A stretch of 64,000 nucleotides of DNA. Origin: Reticulascus tulasneorum. Taxonomy: Eukaryota > Ascomycota > Sordariomycetes > Glomerellales > Reticulascaceae. Below, one piece after another: positions 21,555 through 33,900 of the stretch. The DNA lies in contig LSAX01000007.1 of NCBI GenBank assembly GCA_001557505.1, positions 3,410,001 to 3,474,000 on the forward strand, in the 5' to 3' direction. Positions within the stretch are counted from its first letter, which is position 1. Each line of letters starts with the position of its first letter. The notes below the pieces were generated by a model. It saw only the letters and a list, made by a program, of their open reading frames with translations. It made no database searches and was not told the origin of the DNA. The position numbers and the translations under genes are program-made.

Positions 21555-22843
21555 TGCGAAGGCTGGCTACTGAGTAGTCGACAGAGAAGGCGAAATATAG
21601 AAGCAAATGGTCGGATGCTGCAAAGTCGCAAGTCGAAAAGGATTCAACACTCAAATGCAGGGTTAAGTGCTGACTGGTGTGCAGAAGCACTGAAGTGGCG
21701 GGCGTGTTTTCGAGAAGGATGGCAAGGTGGACGGGTATCGGGAACCAAGATTCGATCTGACTGTATTAGAATGGAGGCTTGTTCGAAATGGGAAAAGAAA
21801 ATGGAAAAGAGCCTGGCACGAAGCGCTTTTACAGCAGCGCGAGAGCGACATTATCTGACTGTTCTTGGTCCTCCGTCAGATCTCGGAGGAATCTAAAACG
21901 CTCTATCCACCACCCTACCTTGGCGTCGCCGTGTTGGCACGGTTGAGCGACCGCTTAGCGGTGAAAACCCCATAGAGGGGCTGGCCCGCATGTAATCGGC
22001 CGCATGATATCCGTGAACCTAAATTGCCCGTTAAATGCAGGCGTCTGGTTCTCGGCACACGGATTTGGGCATATCGTGTTTGCAAGGGTGCCAATGGAGG
22101 CTGTCCTGTAGCCAGTCATCGTAGGGCCATCCAATGAGCAGCTTGCGCTTGATTGTTTGATCACGTATCAGATCTGCCCGAGGGTCGGAGTGTGCCAACG
22201 GTTAAATCCTGTACGGCACAGCAGATAATATTGCGACGGCAGTGTGCCAACCCCCGAGCGGACCTACCAATGAGACCGTCAGTCGGCGGTCGCTCAAGTG
22301 TCACTCCAGGCGAGTGCAATGTTGGGTGGCTGTATCTTGCTCAATTGTGGATCAAATCGATCTTGGGTATCATTTTGCAGCCAGTCCCGTAGGGACAGGT
22401 GACCAGCATGGCATCCTACGCAGTAACCATGTGTTGGTGATGCTTCGTGCACGCAGCAACCAATGTCCGATCGCTCTAGCTTGCAAACACAATGATACCC
22501 TGCAGCCTGTCCTTCGATTCATCCTAGTCAGCCTTGGAAGTGGAGCTCGTAATGGACGGTCGATTGGAACAACGTGTTTATCAAATGCATTGCCCACCAA
22601 TAAATACCGCAAGTTGTAATGAGCCTTGTGGCTGGGCAAAAGGTTCGCCAACAACCATGAAAACTGAGAATGACAAATGTGACAGTAGTTCGTCGCATGG
22701 CGACGATTGCAAGGTCCACGGTGAAGTTCTGAGGGTGGAATCTCAAATTTCAAATGTAGTGAGTGCATGGCACAATGACCGTTATCTAATAGATTGAGTA
22801 TTTGTATTGAAACTGGCTTCGCTCTTCGGCCTGTAGGATGTCT
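21555..22843. other. intergenic, no supported gene
   Basis: About 1.3 kb between the RTA1-like gene's promoter side and the MFS gene's 3' end. Open frames up to ~130 codons occur on both strands without recognisable content. Confidence 0.55.
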
Positions 22844-25475
22844 CTACACCGACGAAATGTCTCGTGCTCTAATGCTCTCTACTTCCTCCTTTTCCTCCGC
22901 CTCAGCCCTCCTTTTCTCCATTGCACTCATCTCCTCGGGATTTCGTTTGAATGCTCCCATGCAGGCAACCAATGCCGCAGCACAGAACCCCATAGCCATT
23001 TTTGTCTGTAGATTGTACGCGGAGCCGTATGCCTCCCGTGTAAAAGCTGCCTCCTCCGGGGTAAAATTGCGGATGGCTGTGGTTGATTGAAGAAGAGCAG
23101 CGAGCTTTTCAGGGGATATCACAACCGCAAGGTTCTTGAGAAGATGATCCGTGAGCACAGCCTGGGATGCAGCGACCCCGATGAGTCCGCCAAGCATGCG
23201 AATCTGCGTTATCGAGCCCACTAGAATATCTAAGATGGAACATAGAGTCAGTAATGATACAGAAAATCAAACCACCAGGTTCGCAATGAGCGAATGTCTT
23301 GGCGGTTTGCGTTGGGTGTAGGGTCTGAACATACTCTGATCCTTTTTCTCGACCTCCATGCTGCCCACAACAACAATTGTGCTGGCAGCAAGGCCAAAAC
23401 CAAGCCCCAAGATGGTCTGATAGCCGTATTGGGCAGTCTTGATATCTCCAGTGATGGGTAGCGAGGACATGAGCCCAAGACCAAGCAGCTGCAACGCAGT
23501 TCCGAATGCGAGAATATGCCAGGAGATGTTGCGCTTGCTGCTGATGACGCCGCCAAGACCAGCCCCGATGGCAGATACCGTGAGGAGGGGAAGCATGCGA
23601 ATGCCGGACTCGGCAGATGAGATGCCCTGCTGAAGCTGGAAACGTTGAGGAAGGAAAATGACCGTCACCATGAAGGGGTACCCCAAACAGAAGCTGGTAC
23701 TAAAAGAAGTAAGTTAGCTGAGTTGATATCCGCGTTGTGCACATGTACGTACATAAGACTCGACCCGATGACGCGATGGTTGGCCAAGCGGATGGGAAAT
23801 AGCGCCAGGATTGATGTGCGCAGCGCGCTCCCCGACAGCACCCATTCCCAAAGACCGAAGCCGAAAAATGCAGTCCCGCTCACTACGAAGCTAGTGATGA
23901 TTCCCGTGCTATCCCAGGCGTATACGAGGCCACCCTGTTCCAGGGCGAAAATGATCAAGACACATCCGACGAGTGACAGAATCATGCCAACGTAATCTAA
24001 GGACGCAAACCTGCGACCGATGCTAGGGAGTTGTCCCACATTTGAAGGAAAGGTGAAGACGGCCAGGATGAGTGCGATGCTTCCAGGCCCAACGCTAGAA
24101 GAAAGGTCAGCTTCAGTCACGGGAGAAACGTTCATGACTATATCAGAGGGCTGGCAGCTTACTTCAAGTAAAATACCCATCGCCACGTTGTGTGCGTAGT
24201 GATAATACCGCCCAAGATAGGGCCAACCAGGCTGGACAAGGCGAATATAGCTCCCATCACCCCGGTGGTGACTCCCATGAATCTCAGTGGCGTTATCTCC
24301 AATAAGACTGACATTGCAAGACAATACAGCCCAGCACCACCAATGCCTTGAATGGCGCGAAAGACGATCCTAGCCAGGGTGTTAGCCGTGAAAAATCACC
24401 AGTGGGTAGTGCTGTGCTTACAGTTGCAGCATGGTCTGGGCCAAGCCACACGCGAGCGAGAAGAGTGTGAAAATGGTGAGTGCCGTGATCAGCGTTGTTC
24501 TTCTGCCAAAAAGGTCGCTGATTCGAGCAAAAATATTGAGGAAACCTATGGAATTTGTCAGCAGGCCATCCTAGCTGTGAGGCATTGTGTCAAATGCTCG
24601 TGTTCAAGGAAACAAACCAGTATAGGTAATCAAATATGCGGTAGCCACCCAGTTAGAAATGTCATAACTGCCTAAGTCGGACGAGATGGACACCAAGGCC
24701 GTCGCTATAATCGTCGTCTCCAGGGCAGACAGTAACAAGCCCAAAGATAAGCTGCCTCAGGCCATTAGCATACATTGACGCGTCATTGCGACCGTGGAAC
24801 TTACCATATCATGGTGACCCATAGCCTCCAGCCGAAGATGGGCTGTAACTTCGCAAGGCGGACCTTCTGGGGTTGTTGGATCTCAGGTCCACGTGGAGGA
24901 GGAGGGTGAGATTCGCTTCGATATGCCTCCACCGCAGCCGTTCTCCAGTTAGGAGCTGATGATGATGGCTCTGCGTACGATGGTGGGTATCTCAATGCCA
25001 AATCAAGATCGCTCTGATGCCATTGAGGCTCCTCTACTCGGGCCGTTGCCCAGACAGGTTCTGGCGGGGTTGGTTCTGTGTATGGCGGCGGGCATCTCAG
25101 ATCCACGTCGCTGCTACTCCGTCGAGATTGATCGTCTTGTTGGAACGAGCTTCCCTTGACAGATGTGCACGCGAGTGCTGGGTGTGCAGGATCAATATAT
25201 GATCTGATTTGCTTCGGTTCTACATCGCTTGTAGCTTGCTGTTGGGACTGGCTCTCGGTCTCAACTGGGCCTTCTCTGACTGTGGTCCACGTAGGCGCCG
25301 ATTGCTGTACTCCCGAGTGCGACGTCGGGTATGTCAGCTCGACGTTGACATCATGCTCGAACTCGATAAGGAAGTTCATGGCTTCAGATGTAGGTGGCGA
25401 GACTCTGTCTGCTAGCTTCAAGCTGTGAAAGGCCGTGAATGTGTCGAAATGTGGAACGTGCTTTGTGCACTCCAC
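22844..25475 (-). CDS. MFS multidrug-type exporter (14-helix DHA2-like) with repetitive N-terminal tail
   Basis: Seven exons join in frame to 740 residues: 25475-24805, 24751-24618, 24545-24422, 24369-24163, 24094-23753, 23693-23335 and 23229-22844. Residues 1-215 form a soluble tail with four degenerate repeats and two PPxY motifs (PPPY 129-132, PPSY 164-167). The transporter follows: ALETTIIATALVSISSDLG, then the helix 2-3 loop ARISDLFGRRTT, the motif-C-like VMGAIFALSSLVGPILGG and the TWRWVFYLN end. Late helices include MLGGLIGVAASQAVLT. The tail is far longer than in ordinary members of the family (usually 30-100 residues before helix 1). Transport of a pathway product is plausible from position only. 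An alternative, shorter start inside the tail cannot be excluded. Confidence 0.9.
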
Positions 25476-27276
25476 CCAAGTATTGATGGGGTAAAGAAGG
25501 GAAATTAAAAATTTATTATATCAACAAAGTCCGGCACTTGAAAAGCAAGTGTGCAAGTCCCATGATATATCTTCTCTGGTGCATGCGTTGGGCGCCTGTC
25601 AGCTGGGACGTCTGACTTTGAATATCTGTCATCGGAGCCCCTTTGGACGATGGATGCTGGCGACGACTGGACGGGCGCCGAACGGACGGCGAAGTCGCCC
25701 GGCCTTGTCCGGTGCTTCGTTGCATATTCAAGTGGGGACTTGGCAGTTTGGCCTGTGGTGATGAGATCATACCCGTTACTACGAAGAATGACATAGCTTG
25801 AGCCGGACCTTGGCTGCTTGGGAAAAAAGGTGTCCGGAGGAAAGTTTGGTGGGCTCGGGACTCCTCCGTCTCCAGTCCCCAGCGTGTCCGTGCCCCACAG
25901 CGTCGACCACCAGCACCTCTACAGGGGACCCCTCTGGTCTGGTCATCTCCAGGTTCACCCTTGGCACTCCGGTCTCCAAGAAACTTGCAACGCAGCACCA
26001 CGGATGCAATCACATGACCTTCCACGCTTACGTCCTTTCCGAATTCGTATCGAGGACGGGTTTGTTTCAGGCGAGAGCAAAGCTGTGGTAGATATTTCTT
26101 TAGTGATGCCCCATGCACTTCCCGAGCACAAGCCACTTGACGATTGTGGCGGAACATCTTACCTTCTGTCGGGCAGCGAGAATGATCCCCGCGGCTGTCC
26201 ACCACAGAGAAAGACCGCCATCCTTGTTGGGGCACCAATTATTAATCACTTAAGCCTAACGTACTAAGCTACATGTGGACCACTGAACATCCCAAGTGGC
26301 ATAGGTACTTGAGCTTGACATTCTCTTGGATTCTGTTTCGTACTGGCTCCCATGCCATGGGTATCACACTTCTCTTCGAGAATGTAGTTCGCCTTTCTGG
26401 CTGAATCAAGTCAAGGTAAGTAGGAAGAGGGTTCGTGTTGGGTGCGTGAGAGAAGAGGAAGGAGAAGGCTCGCAGAGCAGAAAAAATAATAATAATAACA
26501 ACCAGTGGACAACCAACAAATTGTCACCCCTTTCTCACTTCATGCTCAGGTTTGGGGGACCATGTCGGCCAGCTAAACAAGATGTGCACTCTTCCTTCCT
26601 CGTTATTTCCTGCTTCCTTTCCCTTCCGCACAGGATTAGGGCCAACAACTGTGGCTGGGAACCTGGACCCCACTCCTTCGGCACCTCCTCACACCTGGCG
26701 TTACGGCCTATTCTTCTGTCTCCGTATCAACTGTCTAAAGGGGATTACCAGGTCAGCGCCCGATTGGAGGTATCCCTGTTATAGGTAGTTGTCGATGGTG
26801 CGGGATTGCGTGATCGTGTGTAACTTGTGCACCCGGACCATCAAAGAAGGACCACAACGAATCACACCGCATCGATTTTACCCAAGGAAATCCAGACTAC
26901 CATTCACAAGAACAACGCACTAATAGTAACCGCCTATTCTAGTGTGCCCATAGGGCTATATATGTAGATATTTATTTGATCGGGCACATACAGTGTACCA
27001 ACCTGCCTTCTTAACCCGGTCTAGAATTCTAGATGAGATCTCCATCAATTCCTTTACAATAAAAGGGTGAGGGCATCGAAACATTCTCAAATGCTCACAA
27101 TTTGATGCGCCCATAACGGTACAGTTTCATGCTTTTTATGATCTAGACTAGCTAGAGCTATGATTAAATATGGATTATCTAGAAATCCTTGATCCCAAAC
27201 TCCATCCAAACCCCTATCATCCAAGCAAAACGTCAAATCATGAAGCAGAAAATGAACAAGTGTCCGCCATACCCGA
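25476..27276. other. intergenic, no supported gene
   Basis: About 1.8 kb. A 240-codon minus-strand frame (25516-26238) and 150-codon plus-strand frames exist but are rich in Arg/Ser/Pro, lack any known motif and overlap each other, so they are taken as chance. A short AAT microsatellite lies near 26485-26498. It should include the MFS promoter. Confidence 0.5.
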
Positions 27277-28050
27277 CTAGTACCTGACAAGAGCTTTACC
27301 AATAGCAGCCGCAATGACAGAAGCAGCCTTGCGGGCGAACATGGCATCGCGAGGCAACCGGTGGTCCATGTCATGAACCAAAATGGACTTGAAGTCCCCA
27401 CACAAGTCCGGGAGCAGTCGACTCTGGGGCACGTAGCGATCAAGCTTTCCCATGATGTGCGCTGTTGGGATTGGGATCCGCGCATATTCTCGCTCCGGGT
27501 GATATTGACGAAGTGCAACCTCGCCCGGCTTAGCCATCTCTATGAATCCCATGGCCTTAGACGTCTTGGCAACATCGCCCGGTAGCCAGTCACGAACAGA
27601 GATGTTCCCAGTCTGCGGGGAGACAATGGTGCTGTATGGCCGGAGCTGGTCCTCAGTCTTCAGGTCGAAAGGTAGACTGGCACAGTTGAAGATGGCGACT
27701 TGGAAAAGATCCGGGTCATGGGGGTATGATTTGCGATGGTGAAGGAGCATAGATGCGGCAAGGGCCGCGCCTTGGGAGAAGCCAATGACACCTTGGAAAG
27801 GCCCGTCTTCTTCGATGACTTCGTAAACGAGATCGTAGGCTGCCTCCAGCTGCTCAGGGGTGGGTTTGCTGTAGTAGCTGTAGAATGGTCCCGGAAAGAT
27901 AGCCTCCACGCCATCGGCTGGCTCACACTCTAATAGGCCATCAACGAAGACATACTCATGAGATGGGTCGAGTTGGGCAAGGATGGGATTCAGCTGGGAC
28001 CTGAAGATGGCCGAGTTGGTGCCCATTCCGTGCAAGCAGAGGAATCTCAT
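27277..28050 (-). CDS. FSH-family serine hydrolase (LovG-type candidate thioesterase)
   Basis: An intronless frame of 257 residues encodes an alpha/beta hydrolase of the FSH1 family. It begins MRFLCLHGMGTNSAIFRSQL, the family's N-terminal oxyanion strand. The nucleophile elbow is GVIGFSQGAALAA with Ser92. Asp204 in MGKLDRYVPQS and His230 in VHDMDHRLPR complete the triad. Proteins of this family next to highly reducing PKSs, such as LovG in the lovastatin pathway, release the finished chain from the ACP. The PKS here has no release domain and is divergently transcribed 2.9 kb away, so that role fits well. No signal peptide is present, which agrees with action in the cytosol. Family is certain; role is inferred from context. 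Confidence 0.92.
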   Translation of the reverse strand: MRFLCLHGMGTNSAIFRSQLNPILAQLDPSHEYVFVDGLLECEPADGVEAIFPGPFYSYYSKPTPEQLEAAYDLVYEVIEEDGPFQGVIGFSQGAALAASMLLHHRKSYPHDPDLFQVAIFNCASLPFDLKTEDQLRPYSTIVSPQTGNISVRDWLPGDVAKTSKAMGFIEMAKPGEVALRQYHPEREYARIPIPTAHIMGKLDRYVPQSRLLPDLCGDFKSILVHDMDHRLPRDAMFARKAASVIAAAIGKALVRY

Positions 28051-30941
28051 TTTGAAGAAGTGGTGTATGGTAGATCTAGCAAAAGCTTGGAGGAGGGATC
28101 GAAGCGTGTCAACGACTTTGAACGAATTAGGAGCTGTAGGAAGGCTAATGCAAGTAAGGTCAAGCAGGGAATCGCCAGGACTATGAGATCGAATTGAGTG
28201 AGGATGCTGTGATGGTGATTAGAAGTTTGTTGGAATGCCAAATCACCATGCTATTATATAGTTGTTCAATGTCTAGATGCCTCAACAGACATGACCCCAC
28301 AGACTGCAAAGCTTTTGCCACTTGCAACATCTACACTTTGAGGCGACCCCGGGTCAAGACACAGGAACGGGGATGGCAAAGTCAACGGCGGCCGGTGAAA
28401 TGTCGCGACGGCCAAGCACCGGCGTGCGGGTTGTTTCATTTGGCTAGGTTCGGGCGTGAGCTTTGGTCTGCTGGCCACTGACAGTCTAGGGGATGCTGGG
28501 GTGTTAGCGTACCATCTTGAAGACCTTGTCAGCCATGCTATTGGTGGTTGTGACCAGGTCTTCCATTATGTAATCGACAAGCACCTCGCGATGGCTTGCG
28601 ATTGTGGCCCTAGATGCTAGTTCCGGCAATATTGCGGTCTACTAGGAAGTTCATCAGCATCGTCCATTTCTCGGCCGAATCAGACATAAGCAAGGCGGAG
28701 TGAAGTCCCAGGCTTGCGGGGGGTGCCCGTTCGTAGGCGACCGATGGCCGGGCGTGTATGTCGGGTATGTGCGACGGGAGCAACCCGCGAGCTCAGGGAT
28801 ACGCTCGTGGGTATCAGCGGAGGCTCTCCTGGTAGGATTCCATGGCGAAGGAACTGGTAACGTGAGCATGGTATCTGCTCTCTAGGCCACCCGTGCGCCT
28901 TGTCAGCCGGTGCCAATTGACATTAGCTGAATTGGGCATTACTGACCTCAGCCCGATATTGACAAATCCGATGTCGCCAAATCGTGCTCTGCAGGGCTGT
29001 GATGCCAAATCGGCAATGACGGGCACCCCGTGATCAGGGGCGGGCGGCTCTTACGAGTTGAAGGCAGTTGTTCTTGGCCCTCCATGAGCGAGCGGAATCC
29101 TTCCTTCCTCGTTGCGCAATTACGCCAAGCGTCTTATCTTACACTCATTGACCATTGATTCCGGGCTGCGCGAGCCCATGCTACAACACCAGAACCTGGA
29201 TTGAGTTAGGACCAATAGTAGGTAGCACTCTGTTAATATGAAAGTATTGCGCAGGCAATGAAAGTTGACACGTACAAGATGGAGTTAATCCTCTGGCTTT
29301 GTCTCAAAATATTACAAGTTTAACCTTTGCCAATCGCTTCGGGTCTCTCCCCACTTCATCGCTGTCGACACAGTTTAGCACCCACCACTGCACCCAGGAC
29401 ATCAGAGCCAGGAGACCATGGAAATCACTTGTTCGATGAATGTTTAGGCAGGCTCCCAGTCCTAGCGGGTATGTAGGTCGGATTACGCCATTCCAGATAA
29501 CAAAGGCCGGCGAAGAAAACAAGATCTTTCGTTAGGCTATGCCTAACAGCGCTCACCACCAGTTTGGCCGCCTTTCTATTTCCGTGTAGTGACGGGCCGT
29601 AGAAGGCCGGAAGACGAGGGCATGGGAATCGAGTTCCCGCCTCACAGCCCCCCCTTGCGTCACTGATTGCCAACCCACCTCCTACGGTACCTATCTAAAG
29701 ATGCGCCAAAATTTATCGAAAAGAGACAGCTTGTGCATCAATTGGTGATGTGGTCCCAGTAGAGGGGGGGCCAAGATGAGGCGCATAATATTGTATTGGA
29801 ATGGGTTCTCAGCCGAACGCTGGATGCGTTGAATGTTTCTGACGGATCCTGATATGAGGGGCAGATTGGAAGGGCCATTCAACGGGGGAGAACGCACTGA
29901 GAGCCTACCTTGAAGCTTAGGTATTACCTAGTATAGTAGGCTTTTGATGCCCTGGTCCAGCAGCAGCACTACGGCTTCAGAGCCCCGGAGAATTTTAACT
30001 ACGGTACCTTGGTCGCAGCTGAGGTGGTCCCAATTGGTTCCTGTGCCTGGCAGGGCGCCAGGGTTGACAGTTCATACCTCAGGCAAGGTACCTTTACCGT
30101 AGACAGTTAGACTACCTGTTGGTTCGACCCGTCTTGATGGTCACTAGGAACGCAGGTAGCCCATAGTGCATAGTTGGGAAAGCTACCACGAAGTAGATCT
30201 GTAGATAGGTCGGTACCTTGAGGATGGACAGGTTTGGGAGGCCCCAAGGCTCCTCGATGAGGTAGATCGCTTATCAGCCGCCGACGATTTACGGGATGTC
30301 ATGGGAGCCATAGCGCGTTTTCGCGGTGTTCTTGGCTAAATCGGTACCATCAGCAGAGCTACCCCACCACCCCCGCCACGTTGGCAGAGATCCCAAGATG
30401 TCACATCACCGACGTACACGGGCAGCCTGGCTCATCAGAATACGATTTACCATTGCTTCCCAACCTGCTTCGATCCTGCCGCCATGCCCATTTCGGTTGT
30501 TCAGAGGCGCCCCTGTGCTTCCGAGCGCGGGAGGCATGGCCCAGGATCCGCGCCTTCCAGTGGGTGTGGAGGGCTGGCCACATCCATCGCCTCTGCACCG
30601 CGCCTCAGACTAACCTTAAGCGCGCGACGAACCATCACCGCACCAGACGGAATCATCGTTTACTGGATTCGCGATGCCAACGTCCCCGGTCACCTTTCCC
30701 AAAGCTTGCTTGCCATGGGGGAGCTCCGAGCAACTCTGGTTCCGAGAGCTCGGGCAACGGGCAGCTACAAGAATGGAGAACCTCCTAGCTCTTGTTGCCG
30801 ATCTTTTGATCTTGCGTTCTCCATCTTCCTGTCCCTTCTGTATCGCGGCGCAACTCAACCTCGTTTACTACCCTCCATACCCGTGGCTCCCATCCCGCCA
30901 AGTCCGTCGTTCGATACCCAACCTCAGCTTACCACGTCAAC
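28051..30941. other. divergent intergenic between hydrolase and PKS
   Basis: About 2.9 kb that must hold the promoters of both the hydrolase (minus) and the PKS (plus). No gene was recognised on either strand; frames of up to ~150 codons near 30.4-30.9 kb have no known motif. From about 29.9 to 30.3 kb there are many GGTACC and CCTAGGT-like words (for example ACGGTACCTTGG and AAGGTACCTTTACC). Confidence 0.55.
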
Positions 30942-33900
30942 ATGACTGCTGGCCCCGGAAGACCACATGGGAGCGGTGATCGCTCCCCGCCCTCTGCTTC
31001 TTCAGAGGGTGCTGTCATGGAGATCGCCGTAATTGGTGTCTCCGGCCGCTGGCCTGGAGATGCAGAGAACCCACAGAAGTTGTGGAACTTGGTGTCCGAG
31101 GCTCGAAGTGCCCGGTCTGAGATCCCGGCGGACCGATTCAACGTCGACGCCTTCCAGCATCCTCACAATGACCGTCGGGGCGTCCTCAACGTGCGTCACG
31201 GTCACTTCATGAACCGAGATGTCTCTGCCTTTGATGCCCCCTTCTTCAGCTTGCCCATCCCTGAGGTCAAGGCAATGGACCCTCAACAGCGTATGGCCCT
31301 GGAGTGCACATACGAGGCGTTGGAAAACGGTACGTAGCTTCATGGCCCCATTAGTCCAGCCCTCCGCATCTCAAGTCACTAATATCATTATAGCCGGTGT
31401 TCGTATGGAAGATGTCCAGGGATCCGATACTTCCTGCTACGTCGGCACCTTCACAGCCGACTACAAGGAGATGGTGTCCCAAGACTTCCATGACATGCCC
31501 ATGTACCACGCAATAGGTACTGGTGCTGCCATCTTGTCCAACCGCGTCTCTTGGTTCTACGATCTCAAGGGACCGAGCATGACCGTAGACACTGCTTGCT
31601 CTGCGTCGCTGGTTGCACTGCATCTTGCGTGCCAGAGCCTCCGGACCGGAGAGTCCAAGATGGTAGGTCTCCTTCTTAATCTCTTCCTCAGCGATGTTAT
31701 TGTGTTGCTGCCAAATATTGACCAGGAGTACAGTCAATTGTAGGAGGTACCAATCTAATTCTCATGCCTGATATCATGACTGGCATGACCAGATTGCACT
31801 TCCTCAGCCCAGATGGCAAGTGCCACTCCTTCGATCACAGGGCAAATGGGTATGCTCGTGGTGAAGGTGCTGCATTCTGTGTCTTGAAGCCACTTCACCT
31901 TGCTATTCAGGATGGAGACGTCATTCGCGGCGTCATCCGAAACACTGGTGTCAACCAAGACGGTAACACCCCGGGTATCACATTGCCATCTAGCGAGTCA
32001 CAAGAAGCTCTCATTCGACGAGTGTACAAAGAAGCCGGCCTAAGCATGGCCGACACGACCTATGTTGAAGCACACGGTACTGGTACCCCAGCTGGCGATC
32101 CGGCGGAGGCGGCTGCGCTGTCTGCCACTTTCGGCAAGTCCAGACAACCAGGAAACCCGGTGTACATGGGATCAGTGAAGTCGAACATTGGTCATCTTGA
32201 GGGAGCCTCTGGTCTTACCCAGCTCGTCAAGGCCATTTTGATGGTCGAAAAGGGTCAGATCCCTGCGTCCATCAATTACGAAAAGCCAAGCCCTCGGATT
32301 CCTATGGAGGAGTGGAATCTTGCCGTGCCCACAAAACTCATCCCCTGGCCTGTAGAAGGCGTCAGACGAGTTAGTATCAACTCGTTCGGGTACGGCGGAA
32401 CCAATGCCCACTGCATCATCGACGATGCCTATCACTACCTGAAGTCCCACAACCTCGTTGGGAACCATAACGTCCAGAACATTCAGGCAGTGAGCCCCAC
32501 CTTGAGCACCGAATCGCTCGACAGTTACGTCGCTGTCGAGTCGGCTTTGAGCACCCTGGCTCCTACCCCCAAACTTCTTGTGTGGACTTCAAATGACCAA
32601 GGTGGAATTACTCGAAACTCGACGGCTCTCAGTTCGTACCTGACTGATATGTCAACCCTTGGCCATCTTGACGAGGGCGCAGATGCGCAGCTCTTGGCCA
32701 AATTCGCCCGCACTCTCGCCTCTGGCAGGAGCATTTTGCCATGGAAGTCGTTCGCTGTCGCTGGGTCTTGCACGGAAGCCGCCTCGCAGCTCGAAAAGCC
32801 TACGACCAAGCCAATCCGCAATGCCAACTCGAAGACGATACCAAAGCTAGGCTTTGTATTTACGGGACAAGGTGCGCAGTGGTATGCCATGGGACGGGAA
32901 CTACTTGTGCAACCGGTATTCCGTTCAAGTCTCGAGGCGTCAAGCAAGTATTTGGAGAGCATCGGCTCATCTTGGTCTCTCATGAGTAAGCAGAGTCTTT
33001 GTATCAATGCCTGGCAACTATGATTGACGGCTAACTGCTTAACTACAGCTGAACTATGCCGCGACGAAGAGTCATCCAAGCTTGGGATCGCCAGCCTCAG
33101 CCAGCCTGCTTGTACAGCAATTCAAATCGCCATGATCGACCTGTTCAAGCATTGGGAAGTCACCCCATCCTCGGTAGTGGGCCATTCCAGTGGAGAAATT
33201 GCTGCTGCCTACGCGAAAGGTGCTATCACTCGTGAAAATGCGTGGGCAATCGCCTACCACAGAGGTCACCTGTCCGGCTGCATTCGTGGGCTTGCTCCGG
33301 AACTTGACGGGTCCATGATGGCTACCGGTATTGGGCCTACTGCGGCCGAAGCTTACATTGCCCGTCTTTCCGGGCAAGGCACTGCGGCTATTGCATGTGT
33401 TAACAGTCCCTCCAACGTCACGATCTCTGGAGACACAAAGGCAATTGACGAGCTCGAGGAGATGATCAAATCTGACGGCCACTTTGCTCGTAAATTGAGG
33501 GTTGAAATCGCGTATCACTCCTCACATATGCAGGTAATTGCTGATAAGTACCTTCACGCGTTGGAGGGCGTCATTCCCCTTCCCGAATCGGATAACGGGA
33601 TCAAAATGTTTTCTTCCCTGACTGGAGCCGAGATCAAGAACTCAGATCTTGATGCCCGTTATTGGGTTGCAAACATGGTTGGCCAGGTCAAGTTTCACGC
33701 CGCTGTCCAGAGCTTGATCACCCATTCCGATGGAAAGTCCAAGCGCCGGCAGAAGAAGGCATCAATTGAACAGCTGATCGAATTCGGTCCCCATGCTGCG
33801 CTTCAAGGGCCACTTCGACAGATCCTCGAACATGAATCCATCGCCACAATGGCAAAGGATGTCGCCTACCAATCTGTACTATTACGTGGCCAAGACGCAT

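Noticed and set aside
25516..26238. 240-codon minus-strand open frame
   Set aside because: Composition is Arg/Ser/Pro-rich with no known motif, signal peptide or helices, and similar-length frames lie on the opposite strand; likely chance in GC-rich DNA.
30326..30945. Overlapping 95-153-codon frames just upstream of the PKS
   Set aside because: They overlap each other in different frames, show no domain and occupy the expected PKS promoter and leader.
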